Below the pieces are notes generated by a model. It was not told where the DNA came from. It worked only from the letters and a program-made list of their open reading frames with translations, and did no database searches. A DNA stretch of 64,000 bases from Isoetes taiwanensis (Eukaryota > Streptophyta > Lycopodiopsida > Isoetales > Isoetaceae), in contig JAJEKV010000054.1 of assembly GCA_021234155.1 (NCBI GenBank), positions 7,214,655-7,278,654 of the forward strand, read 5' to 3'. Positions 22,020 to 32,560 of this stretch are shown one piece after another (position 1 is the first letter of the stretch; every line of letters starts with the position of its first letter). Position numbers and translations under genes: made by a program.

Positions 22020-24240
22020 TAGAATAGAATATGATTTTATCGTCCACGGAGACCAACTGGCCTATGGGACCCAAGTACAAAGAGAGAGCAGCAGGCGTAT
22101 TACTACCAGGATTAAAAAACCCCCGCCCCGAAGGGTTTTCGGGGGAAAAACCTTAGTAGCAATAAGGATGCCGACATCTTACCGCACGCTTATATACATA
22201 ATCACAAGTACCGAACCAGGTTAATGCCTGACGGGGGGCATAACCGAGTCCGCGTATCCATTACCTCCCGGAGGTAATGATCCCAACAAGCCTACAGAGG
22301 GCCGTGTTTCGAGAGCTCATGCAAGGCCCGATGGGGCACAACTAACCGAAAGCATACCGAGCCCGGATATGCTCGTCACGCGGACAGCCCGGAGGGCGTG
22401 ACTTTCATCCTCAATGGCGCCTCGCTGACGGCGATTGATGCACTCTCGCCCTCACGCGGCTCCCCAATCCATCTCCCCGCCTCAATGCGGAGGTGGTGTG
22501 CACTGTCTTGAGAATGGAAGCAATCACCCCGCGCTTTTTCATGGGTAGATGGGTGCACGTGTAGTGGTGTGGGCCCCTCGTGAGCATGGGATTAACCCTG
22601 CTTGCCGATAATTTGCCACCTTGACATGTGACAGGCCTCTCATCCCAAAGCTTGGCCATGAAGCAAGCATCCAAGCATCGCTTCAAGGCGTTCGCCGGTG
22701 TATGCACCGGTCCACATCGTGCGTGCTCGCATATTCCATAGCGAACCATCGGGCTTGCTTGTCTTTCCAGCCCGCAGGCTTTGAGAGTCGCCATGGCCCA
22801 TCGCCATGCGCCAAAGCAAGGTTGGGCAGCCGGGCTTCATCCATAGCCACCACCTTCCGGAAGTAAATAATGTGACGTTCAGTATGACCCTCTCAGAATG
22901 GAAGGAAGCCCGCCTCCCCGAGCAAGATCCGATATGGGACCGTGGATTTCACTCCCAGTGCCCGGGCCAAGAAGGCCTTCACGTACCTGCTCTAGATCGC
23001 TCCAAGTGGTGAGGGATATCACCGGCCCCCACACTTCTGCCCATAGAGGAGGACCTGTTCAACCAAGGCCCCTGAACAAGTGTGCCTCGTGACCCCATGC
23101 ATGCCTCTCTCGCCTTGTGATTGTTGTTTTGCATTGCATACTGTGGCTTTCCGGCAAGCGGTGACCCGTAACGATGGATGCATCCCAAAGGTGTGGTAGT
23201 AGAAAACTCAATGCCCAAATACTTATAAGATCGAGCCACCTCCACTACCTGCCTGGTAAGTGAATGAGGGAAGGTGGGTGCCGGATGATGGGACCAAAGC
23301 ACCCTTGTCTTGGGCCAAGTTAACTCTCATGTCGAATTGGCGAAAGTGTCCAAAGCATCCGGTGGCGTTGCATGTCCCTGCGGGTATATGCGAGCAGGTC
23401 AACATCATCGGCATATATGAGTTGCCGGATTATGTGGTGCATCAACCGAGGCCCTCTCCCCCGTGCTTTCTCCTAGCCATTCTTCTAGCTGGTCAATGTA
23501 CAAGTCGAAGAGTCGGGGATAGAGGGCAGCTCCCGGGCGCCCCCAATGCTACTAACAACGGGCTCCCCCGACAATTATGAGAGACGACGGAGCAAGCCTC
23601 GTATAGTCTGTATATAGCATTCTCGCAAGTCGACGGGGTCCCTAGTCGCCTCAATCTATCCCACAACTTATCCCGGTAAATCGTGGTCAAAAGCCTTTGC
23701 GAAATCCACAAAGCAACGATGCATTCTCGGGCCGATTCCGGCTATCCTCTATGAGTGTTCGCAGAGAAGATATGGTCAATAGTAGAATGCCGGGCGGAAG
23801 CTCACCAAGCGTGAGCCCGCACTTCTCCATCCTCCCGCCCAAAGTGTCAATCGCGCCAAGAATCCCTAAGCAACTTGGCAAAGACAGAACCCACCATAAT
23901 GGTAATGATAGTTGGTCGGGTGTGGGGCCCCCGCTTTGTATATGGGCACAACTCTTGGTAGTCCAGTCATGGGGGAAGCCTTCTTGCAATGCCCCCCGTT
24001 GAAGAGTGCTTTGGAGAACCGCACCATTGGGGGCCCGCCCACTTGAGAAGCTCGCCGCATACCATCCAAATCTGCTTTGCCTTCCCGTTAGCGAGGCGCC
24101 AGGTGCCCATTATGACATCCCCTTCAAGAATGACCCGGTTAGGGCCTTGTCATGGGAGGTAATCGGGTGCCCGGCTTCCCATTGGGTCATACAGCTGCTG
24201 CAAGAAATGCAAGATCTCCACTACATAAGATTTTTGTTTT
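22020..24240 (-). mobile_element. degenerate GC-rich LINE (non-LTR retrotransposon)
   Basis: Reading the minus strand from 24.1 to 22.9 kb across several frames, the reverse-transcriptase motifs appear in order: HDWTT..VVPIYKAG, a GILGAIDTLGGRMEKCG stretch, SSLRTLIEDSR, FVDFAKAFD, KLWDRLRRLGTP, a broken QGCPLSPTL, and LIYADDVDLLAYTRRD with the catalytic YADD. A KYLGIEFS segment follows. Frames change many times, so no protein is made from this copy. Base composition (GC-rich) contrasts sharply with the AT-rich neighbours. Several breaks sit at CAG/CTG, for instance TTGCGAGAAT where LQN codons (TTGCAGAAT) are expected. Confidence 0.75.
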
Positions 24241-25125
24241 GGTGTATCATGGATGTTTTTTTTTTGGGGTTTTGTTATTCATTGAAAAGTTTATGAATAA
24301 CATATAAATTATTAAATATACACAAATCCCATAATACACCAAAACAAAAGTTATTCATTTTTTTTTTCAAGTTTTTTTTTCGATATTGAGAAGTTCTGTG
24401 GACAGCCATAAATGTCCATACTGCAATCATTATGACTTCCGAATTATTAAACTAAGATGTTGTCACAACAACAAGGCTTCCAAGTCTCATGTTGTGACAT
24501 CTGGCTCTTGTATAAAACATCCAGCTCTTGTGCAAAGCCATTGTGCTCATATGCACTAAAAATAGACCACCTTTTTTTTTGTTTTCTTTTTTGTACATGT
24601 GGCAAGTAGTTGCCACAACTTCAAAATGAAAAGTTTTTCAAGATAATGAGCTATAATTTCTTCATGCTCTCAGTAATTTGAAAGAGAAACCCATGTAACA
24701 GAGTCATCTAAAACAAGCTTAAATATTAACTGAACCATGAACCATGACCCAATGCCGATGACCTAATGCTTTAGCAGCCTGCTCCATGGATCTACATGCC
24801 CCCTGCTTCGTCCGCTGCACAAATGGAAATATGGAATGGATGCTTGGAACTATCTTGCCATACATCTCGTAGTTTTATTAAAGGTACCAAGTGCGTGGGG
24901 ATTATTTTCATGGAGACTATTTTCTTCATATTGCATTCATAAAAGAATTGTTCTCTAGTTAGCAATTTGTTGAAGCATTTGAAATGATCTTGATGCTAGA
25001 AAATCGTAGCTTTGAGGAGGTTTTAGTGCTACAAGAGCAGTACAAGGGCAATTCTCAAATACCTACTTATCTCCCAAGAATATAGCTTGAAGAAAGGCAT
25101 CAACCAGAGCTCCAGAAAAGCTACT
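24241..25125. other. AT-rich stretch, no gene seen
   Basis: Contains T-runs and a short inverted match (TTTTGTTTTGGTGTAT near 24232 and ATACACCAAAACAAAAG near 24334) that could be a small foldback of about 120 bp. No protein or RNA gene can be supported. Confidence 0.35.
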
Positions 25126-25129
25126 CAAC

Positions 25130-25590
25130 GAACCTCTAGAAACACCATTTTTGCGAACTAGATAAGTTTACCTCTACCACCCAAAGTTCAATCCAGAAAG
25201 TCCATGTATCTCGAAGCACAAGGTGGAAAAAGAGAGTTCCTTTTCATGGATCCCAACCCTGCTCTTACTATCAATGCTCCGGACTTGGGGTTCCATCCAC
25301 CGTATCTAATCCTACTATAGCTACGGCCTTCAATTCCATGCTTGCAAAACCTAACTCTAGTCCAAAGGCTACCTTACCTCCTCTGCTGTGCCCTGCCAAT
25401 GCAAACTTCTCATACTCTAGCTTTACTTGAAAAAACCCATTATTGGCTATAATCCCTTCCAAGCCTTGTGCTATTTAATTTACCAAAGACGTGGCTTCTT
25501 CGATCTCCAAGCTCGCATCAGACCCTGCTTCTTCGGTCTCCAAGCTCGCATCAGACTCTGATCATAGCCCTGCTCTTCCCAGCAAGAAAA
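25130..25590 (-). pseudogene. chlorophyllase pseudogene fragment
   Basis: Chlorophyllase removes phytol from chlorophyll; its nucleophile Ser lies in GHSRGG. Here the minus strand reads KFALAGHSRGGKVAFGLELG, then AVAIVGLDTVDGTPSP, which is the family's nucleophile elbow and following GxDPVDG segment. Further on, in a second frame, GLGSMKRNSLFPPCA matches the family's TGLG...LFPPCAP block. Upstream, EEATSLVN then a stop and IAQGLEG match the helix before the elbow. The stop and frame change, and the missing N- and C-terminal parts, make it a relic. A 36-bp tandem duplication (GSDASLE..EEA) lies upstream at about 25490-25560. Confidence 0.75.
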
Positions 25591-25599
25591 TATCAGTTA

Positions 25600-26239
25600 T
25601 AATCCCTTCAGATAGCATGTTGACAGAGACTCGCTAAGCTTTACGCCATCATAAGTAAATGCTGAAAAGAAGCAATGGCTGGTGCTGCCTTTACATTAGA
25701 TTTGGGCCTTACATGAAATGGACGGTTAAGGTGCATTTAGATAAGGCATAACATATCACTTTATACAGTTTGCTACAATTTTTATAGGCCCTTTTATCAC
25801 TTTTAATTCCTGTACTATGCACATCCTTTTCTTATCCAGGACTTCCATATGCGAAATCGAGGTTTAGAAGATAAGATAAGATAAGAGAAGAGAAAATTCA
25901 ATCGGGCATTTGACAAAAGACCATTTCATTGAGTTCTGTAGATGTGAGTTAAGTGATGTCATATTAAGCTTTAAAAGTATTGCATCAATAGCTTGCTTTT
26001 GGACACAATCTCCTTTAGTGGCAACTTCTTGTGTTCCCTTTACAGTATAACAGATTGAAAAGTTACAAGAACAAAACACAGGTTATAATCCCAGCTCGAT
26101 GGTAGGTCTACATGTGACGATCTGCTTTGAATTTTTGCATGCAAATGAATTTATAGAGTCAAGAACCCAAATGGGTTCCAATGGCTTTAGCCAGTTTAAA
26201 TTTTTCTAAGACCCAATTTTGGAAGACTATAGTCCAAAT
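25600..26239. other. no gene seen
   Basis: AT-rich sequence upstream of the chlorophyllase relic on the minus strand. Could hold its lost 5' end, but no homologous codons were recognised. Confidence 0.3.
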
Positions 26240-26760
26240 CCCTTCATAAGTTAATGGAACAATTAAATTTTCATGTCAAAGATTTTGAAATACAAAATTT
26301 TTAGTTGGTGTACTCAAGTGAGGAAAGTAGTTTCTTGCAACATTTCTTAACTTCTTATACCCTGGCAAAGAGGATCTGTAGAAAATTGAGATAGTTATTG
26401 AATTAAAAAAAACCAACATTCCATGAACCCAAATGGGTCTATTAAAAATTTTGATATCCTAAACAAAATGAATTATCACTCCATAATCACACATTGGTTT
26501 GGAGTTAGGTTTTTTGACGTAGCCAGTTATATGACATGTATTAATCTAAAAATTGAGGAAATATCATATATGCACGATGATCGATGGAATATTAATCATA
26601 AATTTACCTACACCCATTAGTTACAATGCTTGTATTTGACAATGTCCAAATCTTTAGAATTTTTAATCTATTTTAACTTACATGTGCACTACTAAGGAAT
26701 ATGATAGTGCAAGCAGTTCACTCAAATTCTTTACCTAGCATGCTAGGTAGAAGTTTAATT
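26240..26760. repeat. interspersed repeat, third copy
   Basis: Matches 21449-21960 and, in its first part, 39260-39530. See those entries. No coding capacity. Confidence 0.6.
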
Positions 26761-27109
26761 AAAAAGACAATGTAGATCGACCCATTTGGGTCCATGTTGG
26801 GACAACTCTAGTGTTAAATGTTATTGCTCATTCTAACATTGTCCAAACGCTCAGATATAACTAAATGACTCTCCAAGAGCTCAAAAAATTTAGAGAATAT
26901 ACTGGCTAGAGAATAACACTTACACTTCAGCATCTTAGATCTTAATCTTGCTCAACTAAAAGTTGATGCCGGCTATTTCTCTAGCTCGTGTATGTACCTT
27001 ATATTATCATTACAGGCTAACCGTAAAGAGGGTTTCATGGATGAGCATGTGGACGTAGTTGTTAAGATACACATAAATTTCTCCACTTTAGGTTCAGTTA
27101 CTCCACGTC

Positions 27110-27430
27110 CCAAGTTTGTGCCATGAATGACACTCATTTGAAATACATATATGCTTACATAGAATCCAAAGTTTGTAGCCATGAATCACACTCATTGAAT
27201 ACATATGCTTATATAGAATTCTCAGGTGAAGTACCGTGGAGTGAACGTGATGTTACCTAAATTCATACACAAGACTTTTGAATGGAGGTGGCATATGTCA
27301 AGAAGCCAACCTCTATAAACAATTCTATTGTATTCAAAAAATATGTCATGAAGGTGGCATATTGAGAAGCCAACCTTTATAAATTATATGCCATCGAGGT
27401 GGCGTATGTACAAAAGAATATATCAAGCCT
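27110..27430. repeat. short local tandem repeats
   Basis: Two imperfect tandem pairs: around 27115-27220 (CAAGTTTGTGCCATGAAT and CAAAGTTTGTAGCCATGAAT) and 27280-27420 (GGTGGCATAT...GAAGCCAACCT, three imperfect units). No gene is visible between 26.76 and 27.55 kb. Confidence 0.5.
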
Positions 27431-27560
27431 TTTGCCTTTGAGTGGCAAATTAACATATTTACTGAAAGAATGTCCTTTCAAATAGGCAATTTCACGGGGC
27501 CTCACCGTTCTACGATGAGCTTAGCAGGGACACCATATTTGAAGCATGGCCTCTTACGTT

Positions 27561-28032
27561 TTAAGCTCGAGGCGACTTTTTACTAGTAGTACTAGAATAA
27601 TATTTGGCAACCCGTGGATGTGCCAAAATTTGCTGCACGAGATATCCTTTCCTCCGGATCGCCGCAACATCGCCATAACAAGTCTTTTGCTTCTTCCTCG
27701 ACACCAACCCAACTGGCCAATGCAAGTGTGAGGCAGCGAGATCCTCGCAAATGAAGCAGTTCTTCGTGAATTTCTGCGGTTTGTAGACTTGAGAAGGGAT
27801 AATTCCCTGTAAGCGCCTCATACAGGATCAAACCCGCACCCCATATGTCTATCTCGTGGAATAATATCCCCGCACAACCTCCGGAGCGAAATATCTTAGT
27901 GTTCCGACTCGGATGTAAAACTGAGCCGAACACGAAAAACAAGCCGATAGGCGAAATCAAAACCCTAACATCATAAGGTTTTGCTCTTTGAGATCACAAG
28001 AACGTTGCGGCTTGAGATCCCGTGGATAATCT
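27561..28032 (-). pseudogene. protein kinase pseudogene, C-lobe part
   Basis: The minus strand encodes the C-lobe of a Ser/Thr protein kinase. Visible parts are an APE-type segment (GTLRYFAPEV in one frame), then HEIDIWGAGLILYEALTG and NYPFSS (subdomain IX), and ILAHPRVAKYY near the end, with a stop at 27561. Just next to the LTR the sequence reads like a broken HRDLKPQN loop (ATCCACGGGATCTCAAGCCG). At least two frame changes occur, one of them at a CTG-like site (TCTCGTGCAGC). It continues at 32181, beyond the LTR retrotransposon that splits it. Confidence 0.75.
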
Positions 28033-28243
28033 TGTTGGAATATAACAAGAAGATAACATTATTGTATTAGTTGTTGTGCTAGCCGTTATCACTAGGTTGC
28101 GTCGTCAAGATCTATTAGTGGCAAGGATTTACTAGTCATTATTAGTGGTTCCGAGATTTCGAGGAATCGCTACATATGTAATGAGATCCAATTGTGAATC
28201 GATACAATCGTTGTTCATGATTTCTTCACTTCGTTTTCTAATA
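28033..28243 (+). repeat. left LTR
   Basis: Differs from the right LTR mainly at CAG/CTG-like sites, for example TTGCGTCGTCAAGATC against TTGCAGGTCAGCATC, and TTCGAGGAATCGC against TTCAGGAACTGC. Confidence 0.85.
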
Positions 28244-28388
28244 TGGTATCGAGCGGGTGGCTCTTGGAGACCAAGAGCCTTAGGGAGTGAAGGAAAGAGT
28301 GGCAACCCGAGGTCGAGATTTCGCCTATGGCCTTTGAAAGAATGCTCGAACGACCATGAAAAGTGTTAGGAACCGCATGTTCCTTATT

Positions 28389-29095
28389 TGCGCGCCTTAT
28401 GGGAAGTCGCCACCATGGATATGGCATGCGTGCTCGGGATGCATGTAGCATGGCAGGCTATAGGAACCCGAAACGATCCCTGGTGTGCCTTATGGAAAGG
28501 GGCCACCGTGGATATGGCATGGAAGCTCCGGATGCATGTCGCAAGGCAGGCTATAGGAAGCCGGAAAGACCCCGTGAAGAAGGTGATGGCAACAAGAAAA
28601 CCAGAGACACTGGTGATGGATGATCACAGTGGATGGCAAGATTGCAAGCAGGTGCCTGAGGCCATAGGCCAAGATGAGATCGCCGTCACCGAGAAGAATC
28701 GTAACGCATCCCGTGAAGAAGCTGATGGCAACAAGAATGCTAGAGACACTGGTGATGGATTTTCACAGTGGATGGCAAGATTGCAAGCAGGTGCATGAGG
28801 CCATAGGCCAAGATGAGATCATGTTTGGCGAAGAATCGTAAAAGATCACGTGGAGAAGCCGACGGCAACAAGAATGCTAGAGAGACCGGTGATGGATTTT
28901 CACAAAGGATGGCAAGATTGCAAGCAGTGCCCGAGGCCATAGGCCAAGATGAGATCGGGCCCCGAGAAGAAACGTAAAAAAGATCCCGTGAAGAAGCTGA
29001 TGGCAACAAGAATGCTAGAGACACTGTGGATGGAAATCTTCGAAGGGAAGGCAAGTCCGCAACCAGTGCACCCGAGGCTATAGGCAAAGACGAAA
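28389..29095 (+). repeat. internal tandem repeats of the LTR element
   Basis: Two units of about 100 bp (28389 and 28485 on; shared GATATGGCATG and GGCAGGCTATAGGAA) are followed by four units of about 138 bp starting near 28576, 28716, 28852 and 28990. Each long unit has GATGGCAACAAGAA, GAGGCCATAGGCCAAGATGA and a final GATCCCGT-like end. The large ORF begins inside the fourth unit. Confidence 0.8.
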
Positions 29096-31341
29096 TCAGT
29101 TCAAGGGGAGAATTAAACAAGAAGTGGGAAAATGCCATGGCATCTACAATGATTGTGGTCATAAGTAATGGATGGCTATGCTGTATCAGATTGCCTAAAA
29201 GTGGTAGCAGAGTGGAGGCAGTCAATGTCAGTCCGAAGTTATGGATTGAGGATGATTGCCTGTCATTGCTAAAGTCTACAGCATCACAGACTTCTGGTTT
29301 CACACCTGGAGATTTACGAGGACTCCCTGCAGATGCTTGTGCATTTGCAATAAGTAGAGACCTAATGATGAGAAGAGAAGCAATTAAAATTGTTATTATT
29401 GAAACTGAAGAAGCACAATGTCATGGCAAGGCAGGAAAGGCTAATGGAGTTGTTGGGGAGGCAAAGACAGGAGTCTTAAAAGTAACACCCGAGGGCATTG
29501 AGAAAGCCTTTGATTGTGCAGAGTTGAGGATGGCATCTGCTATAGGGACTCCAAAGGTGTCAAATGCCAAATGGGAGGAAGTAGGACTTGCTGCAAAAGG
29601 GAGCAAGAAAAGGGAATCAAAGATGCTGGAAACAAGATGTCAGATGGTCACTTTCGAAGGATATGCTCAACAAGGAAATGGAAAAGATGCAAGGTGCATT
29701 CGTGTATGTAATCTGACAGCAAGCAACATGTACGGGGCTACAACCATACCAAGTTATTTTTGTGAGAAAGTTATTTTTGTGAGGGGTCTGATTGCATGCA
29801 TCAAGGTAGCAGTGTATGAAGGTGGGATACATGTGCACTATGGCATCCTTAGAAGGGAATATGTTGTAGAGTACATTGATGGGAATAGTCTTATGGATGT
29901 GTATTTTCAATGTGGGAGCAGAGGAGGTGCTTATCAAAATTTCGACCAAAATCGTGCAAGGGATGCTGTCTGGAATATGAAGCTTGCAAGAACCACACAA
30001 CATGAAGCTAGCAGAGATGTATTGGTCATATTCCAAATGCAACTTCAAATGTGTACTCAATCTGGAAATGGTATTGGAGGTCTTGGTCTCCATTGGCAAA
30101 TGCAGCAGACTGGTGTAAAGCTAAGCCAAGGAACTTTTGACATGCTTCTTAGTATGTGCTCCACCATAGCAGCCCTCAATCGAGGAAAATGGATTCATGC
30201 TAAGATGCACAAGGAGATATGTAAGAATGGGAGCACACAACTGCAGCAAAATTGTCTCTTCTTGCAGCATGTGGAGGCGTTAGCAGCATATATGAATGAT
30301 GCTTCAAATATGAGGAATGCTGCACCAGTCGGGTTTTCTGAGACACATGGTTTAGGAGGGTCTACACTCTACATTTGTTGTGTCTTCAAATATGATGCCA
30401 TGCATGCAGCAGCAGTAGGGAAGCAACAGCCAGAACATGTGAACTTGGGAGCTTTCCTTATGAAGGGTCTACAATCTGCTTTTCCTAAATCCAATCTGAA
30501 GATCCTTGAATTGGGCATGGGTGAGACACTTCTGCTCGTTCCAGACCAAGATTTCTTAACAGGTGGTGGTTGCACTATAGTTGCTGGCAATACATATGCG
30601 AAGCATGCACAAGGTCAGGCAAAGGGATCACTAGCTACGATGCATGGTGGTGATCCACAAGAGACAATTCTAAGTGAAACATATGTATGCAGTTTACAAT
30701 TCTGTGCTTTGAGAACTTTTGCTTGCTGTGGCAGCACAATTGCACTAATAAAAATTGGTCAGATACCTCCACATAACAGATTTGACAGGGTAAAGTTTGA
30801 TGTTAATGCATATGAAGCACAGATGGATGTCAGATCTCACAATCAAGTTGTAGGAGTTGTATCTTCTACATACTATCCCATGGCACACTGGAAGCATGTC
30901 ATTGAGGAGCATGAGCAAATTAAGCAAGAGAAATCATTCTGGATACAAGATGGGTCTGAAGTTTTTCTCATAGTGCACAAGCCAAGAGCAGGTTTGGCTA
31001 CGGCTATGGTCAGGCAGTACGAGAGTCTGTTCAGGATGGATAGCACTATATTTGGATTGAAAAATTTGCCAGAGACTTCTAATGCATGTGGCGCTGATAA
31101 AGCAAACAATGGATCACCTAGGTGGGGACATCATAGTAATTGGGTCCGAACTCATAACGATTGTAAGAAAGGACCCTGGGAACTAAATATAACATGTATT
31201 AACAGTCCAGAAGCAAGTAAGGAAGAGAAGACGTCATTATACTTCAAGATGCAAGGGGAGAATATAGCAACATGTCCAGCCTTCACAAGTAGTATTATGC
31301 ATCATGAAGTAGAGAAAAGAGGTACTTTTGATGTCGCTTAA
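29026..31341 (+). CDS. 771-codon ORF inside the LTR element, PPR-derived in part
   Basis: The frame stays open for 771 codons although no retroviral domain is seen. The middle is clearly derived from a pentatricopeptide repeat gene: GYAQQGNGKDA, HVHYGILRREYV, NSLMDVYFQCGSRGGAYQNF and ALNRGKWIHAKMH are worn PPR helices of the plant organellar RNA-editing/splicing type. Spacing between them is irregular and no DYW or E domain remains. So this is a captured host gene fragment, rearranged within a non-autonomous element. Whether the ORF is translated or selected is unknown. Start chosen at the first ATG; upstream repeats extend other frames. Confidence 0.55.
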   Translation: MDGNLRREGKSATSAPEAIGKDEISSRGELNKKWENAMASTMIVVISNGWLCCIRLPKSGSRVEAVNVSPKLWIEDDCLSLLKSTASQTSGFTPGDLRGLPADACAFAISRDLMMRREAIKIVIIETEEAQCHGKAGKANGVVGEAKTGVLKVTPEGIEKAFDCAELRMASAIGTPKVSNAKWEEVGLAAKGSKKRESKMLETRCQMVTFEGYAQQGNGKDARCIRVCNLTASNMYGATTIPSYFCEKVIFVRGLIACIKVAVYEGGIHVHYGILRREYVVEYIDGNSLMDVYFQCGSRGGAYQNFDQNRARDAVWNMKLARTTQHEASRDVLVIFQMQLQMCTQSGNGIGGLGLHWQMQQTGVKLSQGTFDMLLSMCSTIAALNRGKWIHAKMHKEICKNGSTQLQQNCLFLQHVEALAAYMNDASNMRNAAPVGFSETHGLGGSTLYICCVFKYDAMHAAAVGKQQPEHVNLGAFLMKGLQSAFPKSNLKILELGMGETLLLVPDQDFLTGGGCTIVAGNTYAKHAQGQAKGSLATMHGGDPQETILSETYVCSLQFCALRTFACCGSTIALIKIGQIPPHNRFDRVKFDVNAYEAQMDVRSHNQVVGVVSSTYYPMAHWKHVIEEHEQIKQEKSFWIQDGSEVFLIVHKPRAGLATAMVRQYESLFRMDSTIFGLKNLPETSNACGADKANNGSPRWGHHSNWVRTHNDCKKGPWELNITCINSPEASKEEKTSLYFKMQGENIATCPAFTSSIMHHEVEKRGTFDVA

Positions 31342-31973
31342 GATCGCAACAATATTATGTAATTGAGACAAACCAGCAAAGGCCCATTGAAGTGATCTGG
31401 TTGCAACATCTCAGCAATTCGCATGCGCACTGGAAAAGGGCACAGATTCACATTTTAAAGCAAGTGGACAGTCATGCCAACAAGTGGGATTTTTGTGTTA
31501 ATCGCTCAACAAAGTGGACAAGCATTAGAAACAGGAGTTTTGCAATCATCATATGGCAAAGGGAATTTTGCATTCTAAAGCAAAGCGTAGACAAAGGACA
31601 GATTTTCTTTATTCTCTTGTTGCCTCCTTAACGGTCCTGAATCAAGATGGCGGTGATACATCGCCTCATAATGCAAGGGATAATTCATTTTGATGGGCAT
31701 TTTAGAGACATTATATCTCCGGGTGGTCTTTGACATTGATGGCGCATCGGGTAAGTGTGAATTCATGTTATATTTAAAGGGAGCCTTAGATACATTACTT
31801 GTTGGAAAGGTTAACAGTTAGCTAAGGGGGAGCATTAGCTGACAGCTAGCTAAGGGGGAGCGTTACTTCATTGGAAAGTCTTTGACAGATTGGGAGTTTA
31901 TCTTGATGAGTATTAGTGAAGGACAGGAGATTGGTTTCTGTAACTTCTAAATAGTCATCTTCTTGAGGGGGAG

Positions 31974-32180
31974 TGTTGGAATATAACAAGAAGATAACAT
32001 TATTGTATTAGTTGTTGTGCTAGCCGTTATCACTAGGTTGCAGGTCAGCATCTATTAGTGGCAAGGATTTACTAGTCATTATTAGTGGTTCCGAGATTTC
32101 AGGAACTGCTACATATGTACGAGATCCAATTGTGAATCGATACACTGTTGTTCATGATTTCTTCACTTCGTTTTCTAATA
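31974..32180 (+). repeat. right LTR
   Basis: Preceded by the polypurine tract and followed by the N-lobe half of the kinase. Slightly shorter than the left LTR (207 against 211 bp). Confidence 0.85.
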
Positions 32181-32560
32181 AATACCCTTTTGATGAAGAT
32201 CCTGTATAGCTAGAGCAAGATTTCGAATAAGAAGAGCAGCTTCCTTTTCAAATAGCCTGCCTTTCTTGATGATTACATCACGCAAGCTACATTCGCACAA
32301 TTCCATGATCAAGTGCCAGAATCGCTTGTCTTTGATTACTTCGTGTATATGCACTACGCCAGGGCTGCTGGCTAACTTCTGCATGATCTCCACTTCCTTG
32401 ATCGGCTCTGTATCTCCTACCCAGATGATTTTGCAAGCAAACTCTTTCTTACCTTCGTTTTACTTCGCGAAATAAAAACCGTAGTTTGGCCACACGCCGA
32501 TTTCCTTAAGCGCATCATAGCTCTTCAAAAGATTGGGAAATAAAGCGCATTAGTTGTAGT
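32181..32560 (-). pseudogene. protein kinase pseudogene, N-lobe part
   Basis: The other half of the split kinase. On the minus strand it reads EFACKIIW (beta-3 with Lys), KEVEIMQKL (alpha-C with Glu), HLIMELCECSL (hinge) and LALAIQDLHQKGI (alpha-E), and stops at the LTR. The next expected residues, IHRDLKP, lie at the other side of the element near 28030. A stop falls upstream (YFAK then TAA). The first exon and glycine loop were not found. Confidence 0.75.

Larger units (their letters stand above)
28033..32180 (+). mobile_element. non-autonomous LTR retrotransposon with captured PPR sequence
   Basis: The LTRs are 28033-28243 and 31974-32180, starting TGTTGGAATATAACAAGAAG and ending TTTTCTAATA. 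After the left LTR comes TGGTATCGAGC, which is the initiator-Met tRNA binding site TGGTATCAGAGC with two bases lost. Before the right LTR stands the polypurine tract GAGGGGGAG; two further AGCTAAGGGGGAGC copies lie at about 31822 and 31848. No gag, integrase or reverse transcriptase was recognised. The element sits inside the kinase gene. Target duplication is unclear (AAT or an imperfect 5-mer). Confidence 0.85.

Noticed and set aside
22376-23302. Several plus-strand frames in the GC-rich region
   Set aside because: They are antisense to the LINE reverse transcriptase, whose ordered motifs including YADD are on the minus strand.
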